From Haloimpatiens massiliensis (GTDB taxonomy: Bacteria > Bacillota > Clostridia > Clostridiales > Clostridiaceae), in NCBI RefSeq assembly GCF_900184255.1, contig NZ_LT854636.1, positions 15,709 through 72,072 on the forward strand: a DNA stretch of 56,364 nt, given 5' to 3'. The notes under the pieces are model-generated. The model made no database searches. It saw only the letters and a list, made by a program, of their open reading frames with translations, and was not told where the DNA came from. A program made the position numbers and the translations under genes. Positions 25,277-34,083 of this stretch are shown in pieces (the stretch's first letter is position 1; each line of letters begins with the position of its first letter).

Positions 25277-25825
25277 TTGAAAGAAATGGAAATTAGAATT
25301 ATAAATATAGATGTAGATACTATGCGAAATAAATTACTCTCTTTAGGTTGCGCTAAAGTAAAAGAAGAAAATCAAACAAATTTAATCTATGATTTCCCAG
25401 ATAAAAAACTTTTAAATAATAAAGGTTATGCTAGAATAAGAATTGTAGAGGATTTAATAAAAAATAAAACTACAAATTATATGACAGTAAAAAAGTTATT
25501 AAGTTGCGAAAAATACAAAATAATGGAAGAGCATGAAACAGAAATTTTAAGTAGTGAGGATGGCAAAAATATTTTAGAATCCCTTGGCTTATGCTTAATA
25601 CAAGGAATTAAAAAATATAGAGAAAGCTATAAATTTAAAGATACCCTTATTGAAATAGATATCAATCAAAAGGATTTTTGTCCCTTTCCATATATTGAAA
25701 TTGAAAGCTGCTATGAAAATCAGCTAAAGGAAGTAGTGTCACTTTTAGGTTATACCATGGAAGATACTACTTCAAAAACCATATATGAAATATTAAAAGA
25801 TAAAGGAGTTACAAAAGGATTATAA
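25277..25825 (+). CDS. CYTH-domain protein (triphosphate tunnel enzyme fold)
   Basis: About 182 residues. TTG 25277 is the best start (AAGGAG eight bases upstream); GTG 25268 and ATG 25271 lie inside or against that site, and ATG 25286 is an alternative. It opens with the ExExR/K signature (EMEIRIIN) and shows the alternating charged strands of the fold: GYARIRIVED, NYMTVKKLL, EEHETEILS, IKKYRESYKF, TLIEIDINQ and FPYIEIESC. CYTH enzymes hydrolyse or make triphosphate compounds such as thiamine triphosphate, inorganic triphosphate or cAMP. The specific reaction is unknown. Its stop overlaps the next gene's start, which makes it part of a four-gene operon. Confidence 0.82.
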   Translation: MKEMEIRIINIDVDTMRNKLLSLGCAKVKEENQTNLIYDFPDKKLLNNKGYARIRIVEDLIKNKTTNYMTVKKLLSCEKYKIMEEHETEILSSEDGKNILESLGLCLIQGIKKYRESYKFKDTLIEIDINQKDFCPFPYIEIESCYENQLKEVVSLLGYTMEDTTSKTIYEILKDKGVTKGL

Positions 25826-26706
25826 TGTTTGGATATGTTACTCCCTGCATTCCAGAGTTAAAGGTTAAAGAATATTATAAATTCAAATCTTACTACTGTG
25901 GATTGTGTAAAAGTATTAAAACTAACTATGGAAATTTACCTAGATTTTCTTTAAATTATGATATGACATTTTTAGCTATACTTATTCATTCTTTAAGTAA
26001 TAATGATGGTTCTTTTAAGAAATGCTTTTGTCCTGTACATCCTTTAAAGAAAAACTTAATAATGGAAAATAACCCCGAATTAGATTATGCTTCTTTTTGC
26101 AATGTGATTTTGTTCTATTATAAGCTTTTAGACGATTTTAATGATGATAAAAGTATAAAAAGTAAAATACTCAGTGGTTTTTTAACTCCTTATTTAAAGA
26201 ACCTGCCCAGAGAGCTTCAAAATGTACAAGCTGCTATTGAAATTAAATTAAAAAATCTTTATGTTATGGAAAATTCCATAAATAAATATAATTTAGATGA
26301 GTACTCTCATAATTTTGCTGACCTTACAGGATTCCTTTTAAGTAATTATTTTTCTGGAGAAAACTTTCAGGATAATTTATATTGGTTGGGATATAATTTA
26401 GGAAAATGGATATATATAATCGATGCTTTTGATGATTTAGAAGATGATATGAAAAAACATAAATTTAATCCTATAAATAACTATTTAAATACAGAACAAA
26501 AATCTTTTATAGATTTTTCCCAAGAAATTGAAGGAAGGATAGATTTTACATTAGTTTCTTGCGCCAATAATTGCCTCATGCACATGGGAAAATTACCTAT
26601 AAATAAAAATAAAACCTTACTAGAAAATATACTTATGTTTGGCTTAATGGAAAAAATGGATAAAGTTTTTAAAAGGAGTGACGTTAACTATGAGCAATCC
26701 CTATGA
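25825..26706 (+). CDS. DUF5685 family protein
   Basis: The 293-residue protein starts at ATG 25825, overlapping the last base of the CYTH gene. It matches the DUF5685 type: FGYVTPCIPELKVKEYYKFK, SYYCGLCKSIKTNYG, SLNYDMTFLAILIHSL, KKCFCPVHPLKK, then GKWIYIIDAFDDLEDDMKKH. The cysteine pairs (YYCGLC, CFCP) could bind metal. The function is unknown. Its close linkage with a J-domain gene, which overlaps its 3' end by 17 nt, is characteristic in clostridia, from memory. Confidence 0.8.
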   Translation: MFGYVTPCIPELKVKEYYKFKSYYCGLCKSIKTNYGNLPRFSLNYDMTFLAILIHSLSNNDGSFKKCFCPVHPLKKNLIMENNPELDYASFCNVILFYYKLLDDFNDDKSIKSKILSGFLTPYLKNLPRELQNVQAAIEIKLKNLYVMENSINKYNLDEYSHNFADLTGFLLSNYFSGENFQDNLYWLGYNLGKWIYIIDAFDDLEDDMKKHKFNPINNYLNTEQKSFIDFSQEIEGRIDFTLVSCANNCLMHMGKLPINKNKTLLENILMFGLMEKMDKVFKRSDVNYEQSL

Positions 26707-27307
26707 AGTTTTAGGAATAAGTGAAAATTCTTCTTTAGATGATATTAAAAGATCCTATAGAGAGTTAGCTAAAAAATATCATCCAGATCAATATGAAAAT
26801 AATCCTTTAAGAGAATTAGCAGAAACTAAAATGAGAGAAATTAATGAAGCCTATGATTATTTAATAAAAAATCATAACAATGGACGTAACAATAATAATT
26901 ATAGTAGTAACAATAGCTATAGTAGTAATAGTGATTATTCCGACAATATGGCATATCAGTACATAAGAATGGATATTCAAAATAATAACTTAAGAGAAGC
27001 AGAAGCTAAACTAAACAGAGTTATGAATAGAAATGCAGAATGGAATTACTTAATGGGTGTGCTTTATATGAAAAAAGGATGGTATGACCAAGGCTTAACA
27101 CATTTAACTAATGCTTATAATTTAGAACCTAATAACGCCGAATACAGAGATGCTTACAATCAAATACAAAGGATGAATAATTCTTATAGGCAAAATTATA
27201 GAACTAGAAATAATTCTGATAATGACATGTGCAGATTATGTTTTGGACTTTGGTGTGCTGACTCATGTTGTGAGTGCTGTGGAGGAGATTTAATTTCTTG
27301 TTGTTAG
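26690..27307 (+). CDS. J-domain protein with a cysteine-rich tail
   Basis: About 205 residues from ATG 26690, nine bases after AAGGAG. The N-terminal J domain is complete (PYEVLGISENSSLDDIKRSY, then the HPD motif in KKYHPDQYE). It is followed by an Asn/Ser/Tyr linker (NNNNYSSNNSYSSNSDYSD) and a TPR-like helical region (LREAEAKLNRVMNRNAEWNY, LEPNNAEYRDAYNQIQ). The tail is unusually rich in cysteine (CRLCFGLWCADSCCECCGGD, ending SCC). HPD motifs stimulate Hsp70 ATPase; the tail suggests metal binding or membrane association. It is not DnaJ itself, as it lacks the CxxCxGxG repeats. Confidence 0.88.
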   Translation: MSNPYEVLGISENSSLDDIKRSYRELAKKYHPDQYENNPLRELAETKMREINEAYDYLIKNHNNGRNNNNYSSNNSYSSNSDYSDNMAYQYIRMDIQNNNLREAEAKLNRVMNRNAEWNYLMGVLYMKKGWYDQGLTHLTNAYNLEPNNAEYRDAYNQIQRMNNSYRQNYRTRNNSDNDMCRLCFGLWCADSCCECCGGDLISCC

Positions 27308-27319
27308 GAGATGGTTACT

Positions 27320-27832
27320 ATGAGTAAAGCCTCTTACGCCGCCAAGGGAGGCTTATTTGCAGCTTTAAGTATTTTACTTATTTATTTAAGTACTATTATT
27401 TACACAAATAGGTTATTTTTTCTTGGAGCCGCTTCATTAATTATTCCTTTATGCATATTGATGCTAGATATTAAATATGCACTGCTTGTATACCTAGTTT
27501 CTTCAATAGTTAGTTTATGGCTTTTGGGTCCTCGAGGTACTGTAGTGGCATACACACTATTTTTTGGCATATATGGAATAATAAAATTTTATATTGAAAA
27601 ACTTAGAAATATGCCTTTGGAAATTGTCTTGAAGCTTTTAACATTTAATATTTTTTTAATTGCTGTATATACTCTTTTTAAATTTATTTTTATGGAAAGT
27701 ATAGCTTCAAACTATCTAAAATATAAATATATAATATTTTTTGTTTCCCAATTTGTATTTTTATTTTATGATTATATTCTTACAATATTTATAAGCTATT
27801 CAAATAACCGTTTTATAAGAAAATTTAAATAA
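27320..27832 (+). CDS. Polytopic membrane protein, last gene of the CYTH/J-protein operon
   Basis: About 170 residues from ATG 27320, nine bases after AGGAG; ATG 27311 touches that site. Five or six membrane helices (FAALSILLIYLSTIIY, ASLIIPLCILMLDIKYALLV, GTVVAYTLFFGIYGIIKF, LLTFNIFLIAVYTLFKFIF, IIFFVSQFVFLFYDYIL) fill the protein. It resembles small transporter-like S-components or DUF2232-type proteins in pattern only. It starts 13 nt after the J-protein stop, so it is cotranscribed. Confidence 0.7.
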   Translation: MSKASYAAKGGLFAALSILLIYLSTIIYTNRLFFLGAASLIIPLCILMLDIKYALLVYLVSSIVSLWLLGPRGTVVAYTLFFGIYGIIKFYIEKLRNMPLEIVLKLLTFNIFLIAVYTLFKFIFMESIASNYLKYKYIIFFVSQFVFLFYDYILTIFISYSNNRFIRKFK

Positions 27833-27838
27833 TTTCTA

Positions 27839-27866
27839 TTGACAATATTAGTTTTTTGTATATAAT
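27839..27866 (+). promoter_or_regulatory. Promoter of the leuS T-box transcript
   Basis: TTGACA (27839-27844) and TATAAT (27861-27866) are 16 nt apart, immediately after the stop of the preceding gene. Both boxes match the consensus. Confidence 0.8.
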
Positions 27867-27897
27867 AAATTAGTAATATAGTTTTTAAACTTAATAT

Positions 27898-28122
27898 TTT
27901 AAAGCAATGATATGGAATAGTAATATTAGATGCATTTAAAGAGAGCTGTTGGATGGTGCAAAACAGTGATGATATAATATGAACTTGCCTTAGAGCATAT
28001 CTGTGAAAAACAGATACGGTTAAACCGTTATATTTTAAAGAGAGGTTTTATTATTAAAGCCTAAAAAGAGTGGTACCGCGGATAAATCTTTCGTCTCTTA
28101 TAGAGATGAAGGATTTTTTTAT
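27898..28122 (+). ncRNA. T-box leader of leuS (leucine specifier CUU)
   Basis: Stem I has the AGAG/GTTGGATGGTGCAAAACAG segments (about 27940-27966) and GATGATATAATATGAACTTGC, whose CTT at 27984-27986 is the likely specifier codon for leucine. The T-box proper is AAGAGTGGTACCGCGGATAA (28066-28085), which pairs with the uncharged tRNA end through TGGT. The terminator ATCTTTCGTCTC/GAGATGAAGGAT with a seven-T run ends near 28122. Low charging of tRNA-Leu would give readthrough into leuS. Confidence 0.94.
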
Positions 28123-28214
28123 TTGTAAAAATACAAAAACTTGGACAATAAATAAAAAATAAAGAGGAAGGGAGAGGGTTAAGTTTCTCCGAGTTTTCTT
28201 AATCTAGTATATAT

Positions 28215-30653
28215 ATGAGCGACTATGGAACAAATATAGACCAAAAATGGCAAAAGAAATGGGAGGAATCCGGCCTCTATAATTTTCATGATAATAGTGA
28301 TAAGCCTAAATTATATACATTAGAAATGTTTTCCTATCCTTCTGGAAGTAAACTTCATGCTGGTCACTGGTTCAACTATGGTCCCGTAGATTCTTGGGCT
28401 AGAATGAAAAGAATGCAGGGATATAACGTATTTCAACCTATGGGATTTGACGCTTTTGGACTTCCTGCTGAAAACTACGCTATAAAAACTGGAATTCATC
28501 CAAAAGACTCTACAGATAAAAATATAGAAACTATGGAAACACAATTAAGAGCTATGGGTGCTATGTTTAACTGGGATCATGAAGTGGTAACTTGTAAACC
28601 TGATTACTACAAATGGACTCAATGGGTTTTCTTAAAACTTTACGAAAAAGGATTAGCCTATAGGAAAAAGGCGCCTGTAAACTGGTGTCCTAGTTGTAAC
28701 ACAGTTTTAGCTAATGAGCAAGTAGTAGATGGTTGCTGTGAAAGATGCGATACAGAGGTTACTAAAAAGGATTTAACTCAATGGTTCCTTAAAATAACTG
28801 ACTATGCAGAAGAACTTTTAGAAAAACTAGATGAACTAGATTGGCCTGAAAAGACTAAGGCTATGCAAAAACATTGGATTGGAAAATCCACTGGTGCAGA
28901 AGTTACCTTTAAAGTAAAAGACAGCTCCATATCTTTCGATGTATTTACTACTAGAGCTGACACCTTATTTGGAGTTTCTTATGTAGTTTTAGCGCCTGAA
29001 AGTCCTTTAGTAGATGAATTAACTAAAGATGAATATAAAGAATCCGTAGAAGACTATAAAATTGCAGCTAAAAAACAATCTGAAATAGAAAGACAATCTA
29101 TAACAAGAGAAAAAACTGGTGTATTTACTGGTTCTTATGCTATAAACCCTGTTAACGGCAAGGAAGTACCTGTTTGGGTTGGAGATTATGTACTTGCAAC
29201 TTATGGTACTGGAGCAGTTATGGCAGTGCCCGCTCATGATGATAGAGACTTCGCCTTTGCTACAAAATATAATCTTCCAATAGTTAAGGTTATAGAGGGC
29301 GGAAAAGAACTTCCTTTCACCCAATATGGGACTCTCGTAAACAGCGAGGAATTTAACGGTCTTAAATCACAAGAAGCAAAAGAAGCTATAGTTAAAAAAC
29401 TTGAATCCATAAACTGTGGATGTGGAAAAACTAATTATAGACTTAGAGATTGGCTTGTATCAAGACAAAGATATTGGGGTGCTCCTATTCCTATAGTATA
29501 TTGTGATAAATGTGGAACTGTAGCAATACCAGAAGATAAACTTCCTGTAGAGCTTCCATACAATGTGGAATTTGCTCCTGATGGGAAATCACCATTAACT
29601 AAATGCGATGAATTTATCAACACAACTTGTCCTGTATGTGGAGGCCCTGCAAAACGTGAAGCAGATACTTTAGATACTTTTGTTTGCTCCTCATGGTACT
29701 TCCTAAGATACGTGGACAACAACAACTCATCAAAGGCTTTTGATAGCGAAAAAGTTAATAAAATGCTACCAGTTGACATGTATGTAGGAGGTCCTGAACA
29801 TGCTTGTATGCACCTTCTATATGCTAGATTTGTAACCAAAGCTCTTAGAGACATGGGATATATCAATTTTGATGAACCTTTCAAGGCTTTAAGACATCAA
29901 GGACTTATTCTTGGACCTGATGGACAAAAAATGAGTAAATCTAAAGGAAATACCATATCTCCTGATGAATATATAAAAGAGTTTGGTTCAGATGTATTTA
30001 GAATGTACTTGATGTTTGGATTTGCTTATGAAGAAGGCGGAGCATGGAGCGATGAAGGTATAAAGGCTGTATCTAAATTTATAGATAGAATAGAAAGAAC
30101 TCTTGAAAGCTCTATAGATAGAATGAATTCAAAGAAAAAAATTAAAAACTCTATAGATAAAGGAGAAAAGGAACTTAACTATGCAAGACATTATGCTATA
30201 AAAAATGTGTCTGAGGATGCTGAAAAGCTTCAATTTAACACATCTATAGCAAGACTTATGGAATTCAATACTTCTCTATCAAAGTACTGCAATGAAGAAG
30301 TTATAAACCCTGATTTCTTAAAAGAAACAGTAATAGATTTTATAAAATTACTTGCTCCTTTCGCACCACACTTTGCAGAAGAACAATGGTCACTAATAGG
30401 AATGGATTTCTCCGTATTTAACCATTCATGGCCAATATTTAACTCAAAAGCTCTAATTAAGGATGAAATAGAAATAGCTATTCAAATAAATGGCAAAATA
30501 AAATCTAAAATAAATATCTCTTCTAACTTAGATGAAGAAAGCATAAAAGAAGCTGCTTTAAGCGATGAAAAAATAAAAGAAAACCTAGAAGGAAAAGAAC
30601 TTAAAAAAGTTATTGTAATAAAAGGAAGGCTTGTAAATATAGTTGCAAAGTAG
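28215..30653 (+). CDS. leuS: Leucyl-tRNA synthetase
   Basis: The 812-residue protein has the usual length for bacterial LeuRS. The class I signatures are present: HAGH at 48-51 (SGSKLHAGHWFNYGPVDSWA) and KMSKS at 572-576 (QKMSKSKGNTISPDEYI). Also seen are the zinc-type cysteines NWCPSCNTVLANEQVVDGCC and the editing-domain segment TTRADTLFGVSYVVLAPESP. It charges tRNA-Leu in the cytosol. Expression is controlled by the T-box upstream. The ATG 28215 has no good ribosome-binding site nearby (GGGAGAGGG lies about 40 nt upstream), an oddity noted separately. Confidence 0.97.
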   Translation: MSDYGTNIDQKWQKKWEESGLYNFHDNSDKPKLYTLEMFSYPSGSKLHAGHWFNYGPVDSWARMKRMQGYNVFQPMGFDAFGLPAENYAIKTGIHPKDSTDKNIETMETQLRAMGAMFNWDHEVVTCKPDYYKWTQWVFLKLYEKGLAYRKKAPVNWCPSCNTVLANEQVVDGCCERCDTEVTKKDLTQWFLKITDYAEELLEKLDELDWPEKTKAMQKHWIGKSTGAEVTFKVKDSSISFDVFTTRADTLFGVSYVVLAPESPLVDELTKDEYKESVEDYKIAAKKQSEIERQSITREKTGVFTGSYAINPVNGKEVPVWVGDYVLATYGTGAVMAVPAHDDRDFAFATKYNLPIVKVIEGGKELPFTQYGTLVNSEEFNGLKSQEAKEAIVKKLESINCGCGKTNYRLRDWLVSRQRYWGAPIPIVYCDKCGTVAIPEDKLPVELPYNVEFAPDGKSPLTKCDEFINTTCPVCGGPAKREADTLDTFVCSSWYFLRYVDNNNSSKAFDSEKVNKMLPVDMYVGGPEHACMHLLYARFVTKALRDMGYINFDEPFKALRHQGLILGPDGQKMSKSKGNTISPDEYIKEFGSDVFRMYLMFGFAYEEGGAWSDEGIKAVSKFIDRIERTLESSIDRMNSKKKIKNSIDKGEKELNYARHYAIKNVSEDAEKLQFNTSIARLMEFNTSLSKYCNEEVINPDFLKETVIDFIKLLAPFAPHFAEEQWSLIGMDFSVFNHSWPIFNSKALIKDEIEIAIQINGKIKSKINISSNLDEESIKEAALSDEKIKENLEGKELKKVIVIKGRLVNIVAK

Positions 30654-30674
30654 TTATTAAGTAATAGTTGATAG

Positions 30675-31098
30675 TTCAACTTTTGCATATAAATTTAAGG
30701 CTTTACATTAAATTTATAAGCGTTTTTAATTTAAAATGTAAAATTGAACTTTGTAGAGTAGCTAAGAGGTAAAAAGTAAGAAGTAAAAGTGAAAAGGTAA
30801 GAGGTAATAGGTAAGAGTTTCTTTAAAAAATTCAGCAAAGCTGAATTTTCACCACAACTATTACTCATTACCTATTACTTACAAATTAATTATAAAAAAC
30901 TCCTTGAGTTTTATCCTTAACTCTTACTTCTTAGCTCTTACTTCTTAACTCTTACTTCTTAGCTCTTACCTCTTAGCTCTTACTTCTTAGCTCTTACCTA
31001 TTACCTATTACCTATCTGCGAATTTCAAATTATAGTTAATTTCTAAAAGAGCTTTATTCTTCATTTTACATTTTTATTTTATAACTACAAAAGTTGAA
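30675..31098. repeat. 424-bp MITE (repeat S) with perfect 11-bp terminal inverted repeats
   Basis: This fills the space between leuS and the alarmone synthetase gene. It starts TTCAACTTTTG and ends CAAAAGTTGAA. The interior has no ORF. It contains the hairpin ATTCAGCAAAGCTGAAT, the stretch AACTCCTTGAGTTTTATCC, and tandem TTAGCTCTTACTTC-type units (about 30920-31015). The left 25 bases (CAACTTTTGCATATAAATTT, then AAGGC) match the IS end at 56195 almost base for base. A degenerate reverse copy lies at 3678-4030, and interior pieces occur in R1 and R2. Confidence 0.75.
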
Positions 31099-31191
31099 TT
31101 AAATAACCGATAATAAAATAAATCCCCAGTCCCAGCTCCCCATTTATATTGTTGAGTATTTAGAGACTGGAAATTAGGGATTATAATTTTT

Positions 31192-31980
31192 TTATTTATA
31201 TCTATCAACTATTTTCTGAGTTAAATTTAAAAGTTCATTTAACTCGTATACTTCTCCTTTTTCTATAAGCCTATCCAATTGCTTTCTATATAAATTAGCC
31301 TCACTTACTTTACCTATGGATGTTAAAACCAATATATTATTCATTACATCTGATACTATACTAGATTTTACTTCAAAAAGTCTTTGTGCATCCTTTATCT
31401 CTTCTTTTATTTTAGACATTTCCTCATCTAAATTAAAAGCTGCATCTGCTGCACTCTTTAATTTTACTTTTACATCATCTGGTATATCATGTTTATATTT
31501 GTAATTCAATGAGTGCTCTATAGTAGCCCAAAAATTCATGGCTAAGGTTCTTATTTGAAGCTCTGCTAATATAATTTTCTGACCTTCGGCCATATTTACA
31601 GGATACTTAATTATCACATGATGACTTCTATATCCACTTTGCTTTACATTAGTAACATAGTCCTTCTCATAAACAATCTCCATATCTTTTCTACTTCTTA
31701 CTAGTTCCACAACCTTTTCTATATCGTCTACAAATTGACACATTATCCTTATGCCAGCTATATCTTCCATCTCATATTCTATTCTCTCTAGCGGTATATT
31801 AAATTTATTAGCTTTCTCAAGTATACTGGATATTTCTTTTACCCTCCCTGTTACAAATTCAATAGGAGAATACTCGTTCCTTTTTCTATACTCTCTTCTT
31901 ACACTCCTAAATTTAACTTTCAGTTCCTCAACTGCTTGAAAATATGGTATTAAGAATCCACTCCATTGTATTATCGCCAT
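31192..31980 (-). CDS. Small alarmone synthetase (RelA/SpoT-like GTP pyrophosphokinase)
   Basis: The 262-residue protein starts at ATG 31980 behind AAGGATGAAG. The synthetase domain is clear: EFVTGRVKEISSILEKA, MEDIAGIRIMCQFVDDIEKV, YRSHHVIIKYPV, LAELQIRTLAMNFWATIEHS and LNYKYK. There is no HD hydrolase domain and no TGS/ACT region, so it belongs to the stand-alone RelQ/YjbM-like synthetases. These make (p)ppGpp or pppApp-type alarmones from GTP and ATP. The C-terminal 60 residues form helices as in RelQ tetramers. It is a single gene, bounded by the MITE on its 3' side. Confidence 0.9.
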   Translation of the reverse strand: MAIIQWSGFLIPYFQAVEELKVKFRSVRREYRKRNEYSPIEFVTGRVKEISSILEKANKFNIPLERIEYEMEDIAGIRIMCQFVDDIEKVVELVRSRKDMEIVYEKDYVTNVKQSGYRSHHVIIKYPVNMAEGQKIILAELQIRTLAMNFWATIEHSLNYKYKHDIPDDVKVKLKSAADAAFNLDEEMSKIKEEIKDAQRLFEVKSSIVSDVMNNILVLTSIGKVSEANLYRKQLDRLIEKGEVYELNELLNLTQKIVDRYK

Positions 31981-32205
31981 ATGCTCTTCATCCTTTTCTA
32001 TGGTATTTTTATACCCTTTATTTATTGTAATTCTAACTCTTAATAACTAATCCCTATATTCAAAAAATATATATTTATAATATTATTATTTATTGGTGAC
32101 TAGTTTTTTTATCATTTATAGTTATCTATACTCTATTATACCAAAATATTATACAAGTGATAATTATATGTTATAATATTTTTATGAATTGTGTGAGGTG
32201 ATAAC

Positions 32206-32994
32206 TTGAATGATAATATATTTTCTGGTTTAGAAAAGCTAGGTTTCAACGATATAAAGAATGTAAGCTTATATTATATTGACAGTGAGAAAGAAAATAA
32301 AAATCATATGGAAAAGGATGGTACTAATAAATTAAATTTTTTATATCAAAAAGACATCACCTGTCCAATTTGTAATACTAAGTTTAAAGAAAAGGCAGTA
32401 AAAACCTCTGCTTATGTTATGGATACAAAAGACAGTGATTTTTTTATAAGATATAGATTCATAAATCCTTACTTCTATGATGTATGGGTTTGCCCTTGTT
32501 GTGGATATTCAGCCATGAAATCAGATTTTTTGAAAATAAAAAATCATGAAAAGACCTTAATAAAAGAAAAGATTTCATCTAAATGAAAAAAAAGACAATA
32601 TCCTGAAGAATATGATATAAACATAGCCATTGAAAGATATAAATTAGCTCTATTAAATTATTATGTAAGAGAAACTGTTTCTAGTAAAAAGGCTATGACT
32701 TGCTTAAAATTATCTTGGATGTATAGGTTAAAAAATGATGGTAAAAATGAAACTGAATTTTTAAACCAAGCTCTTACTGGTTTTGAAGATGCCTTTTATA
32801 AAGAGTGCTTACCCATATATGGTATGGATAGATATACTACAATGTATTTAATTGGGGAACTTAACAGAAGAATTGGCAATAAAGAAAAGGCTTTGTTATG
32901 GTTTAGCAAAGTTATAACTCATCCAGGTGTAAGATTTAAATTAAAAGAACTTGCAAGAGATCAAAGAGATTTAATAAAATCTTTAAATAGTTAG
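32206..32994 (+). pseudogene. DUF2225 protein gene with an in-frame TGA
   Basis: TTG 32206 (GAGGTGATAAC upstream) opens 126 codons with a rubredoxin-like CxxC pair in ITCPICNTKFKEKAV and a second in WVCPCCGYSAMKSDF. TGA at 32584-32586 stops it after KEKISSK. The same frame continues without shift (KKRQYPEEYDINIAIERYKL, ALLNYYVRETVSSKK) to TAG at 32992, including TPR-like SWMYRLKNDG and EKALLWFSKVITHPG. Together the two parts give the usual length of DUF2225 proteins, about 260 residues. One base change (for example TGG to TGA) explains the break. The family's function is unknown. A sequencing error or low-level readthrough is also possible. Confidence 0.8.
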
Positions 32995-33004
32995 GGGGAT
33001 ACTT

Positions 33005-34009
33005 ATGTTTAAACATTCTAGAAAAAGTAAAAATTTAAATACCAATGAAGATTTATTCAATAATACAAATTCAAATAATGATGATATATCTATAAATAAA
33101 TCTGAATTTTTGAATTTATATAATATTTTTAAGAACTCATTAGATAGTATAATCAATCCATTTAACCAGCTAATTTCTAATAATAGTAATATAGCTAATT
33201 GTTTTGATGAAATAACTAGTCTTTCATCATCACACACAACTAATGTAAAAAATACTTTAGCCACTATAAATGATTTTAATGTTCATATGGAAGATGTAGC
33301 TTTCAAGATTAATAATGCCCATGCTAAAGTAATAGATGCCAATTCTGCTGCAGATAATGGCATAAAAAATTTAAATACCCTTGATTCTTCCCTAGATGAA
33401 CTACAAGAGGCTTTTAATAGTTCTTCTGTTATAGTTAATGATTTGGTAGCAAAAATAGATTCTGTAAACATTATAACAGATTCTATAAGTCAAATTGCTA
33501 ATCAAACCAATTTATTAGCTCTAAATGCAGCCATTGAAGCAGCAAGAGCCGGTGAAGCTGGAAGAGGTTTCTCCGTAGTAGCAGATGAAGTTAGAAAATT
33601 AGCTGAGAATTCAAAAGAAGCTGTTGAAAACATAACAAAAATATTAGAAAAGATAAAAATTGACATACTAAATACCTCATCAGCAGTATCTAATGGTCAA
33701 TCAGCCTTAACTTTTCAAACTGAAACTATAGCAAATACCAAAAACTCTTTTACAGATATTAAATCTTCAATTGATGAGACTATATGTGAAATAAACAATA
33801 GTATAAATACTTTAGTAGAAGCTTCTTCTACAACTAATACTCTAATAAATAATATAGATACTTTAAATTCAGACATGGTAAATAATGATTCCTTATGCTC
33901 TAATGTCTCTACAAGTTTAGAAGAACAAAACTCATATATAAACACTTTAAATTCCTCTATAGACAAATTGCATTCTACAGAAAATAAATTTAAAAATTTC
34001 ATAGATTAG
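33005..34009 (+). CDS. Soluble methyl-accepting chemotaxis-type protein
   Basis: The 334-residue protein starts at ATG 33005 behind GGGGGAT, 10 nt after the DUF2225 frame. The MCP signalling hairpin is exact: QIANQTNLLALNAAIEAARA, GEAGRGFSVVADEVRKLAEN. There is no membrane helix or ligand-binding domain. The N-terminal 100 residues are Asn/Ser-rich and helical. Such cytosolic receptors join CheA/CheW arrays or serve non-motility signalling. The C-terminal part is a long coiled coil. Cotranscription with the DUF2225 gene is likely. Confidence 0.88.
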   Translation: MFKHSRKSKNLNTNEDLFNNTNSNNDDISINKSEFLNLYNIFKNSLDSIINPFNQLISNNSNIANCFDEITSLSSSHTTNVKNTLATINDFNVHMEDVAFKINNAHAKVIDANSAADNGIKNLNTLDSSLDELQEAFNSSSVIVNDLVAKIDSVNIITDSISQIANQTNLLALNAAIEAARAGEAGRGFSVVADEVRKLAENSKEAVENITKILEKIKIDILNTSSAVSNGQSALTFQTETIANTKNSFTDIKSSIDETICEINNSINTLVEASSTTNTLINNIDTLNSDMVNNDSLCSNVSTSLEEQNSYINTLNSSIDKLHSTENKFKNFID

Positions 34010-34016
34010 ATATAAA

Positions 34017-34053
34017 AGAGCATAGATTATTTTTTATACAATAATCTATGCTC
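34017..34053. terminator. Terminator between the chemoreceptor and phosphoesterase genes
   Basis: GAGCATAGATTATT pairs with AATAATCTATGCTC. On the minus strand a TTTTATA run follows, so it best fits the phosphoesterase transcript, but it may serve both. Confidence 0.7.
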
Positions 34054-34083
34054 CTCTACTACTATAATCCCTAATATAAAATT

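Noticed and set aside
32584..32586. TGA read as selenocysteine
   Set aside because: No SECIS-like hairpin is apparent right after the codon and no selenoprotein family fits. A point mutation is simpler.
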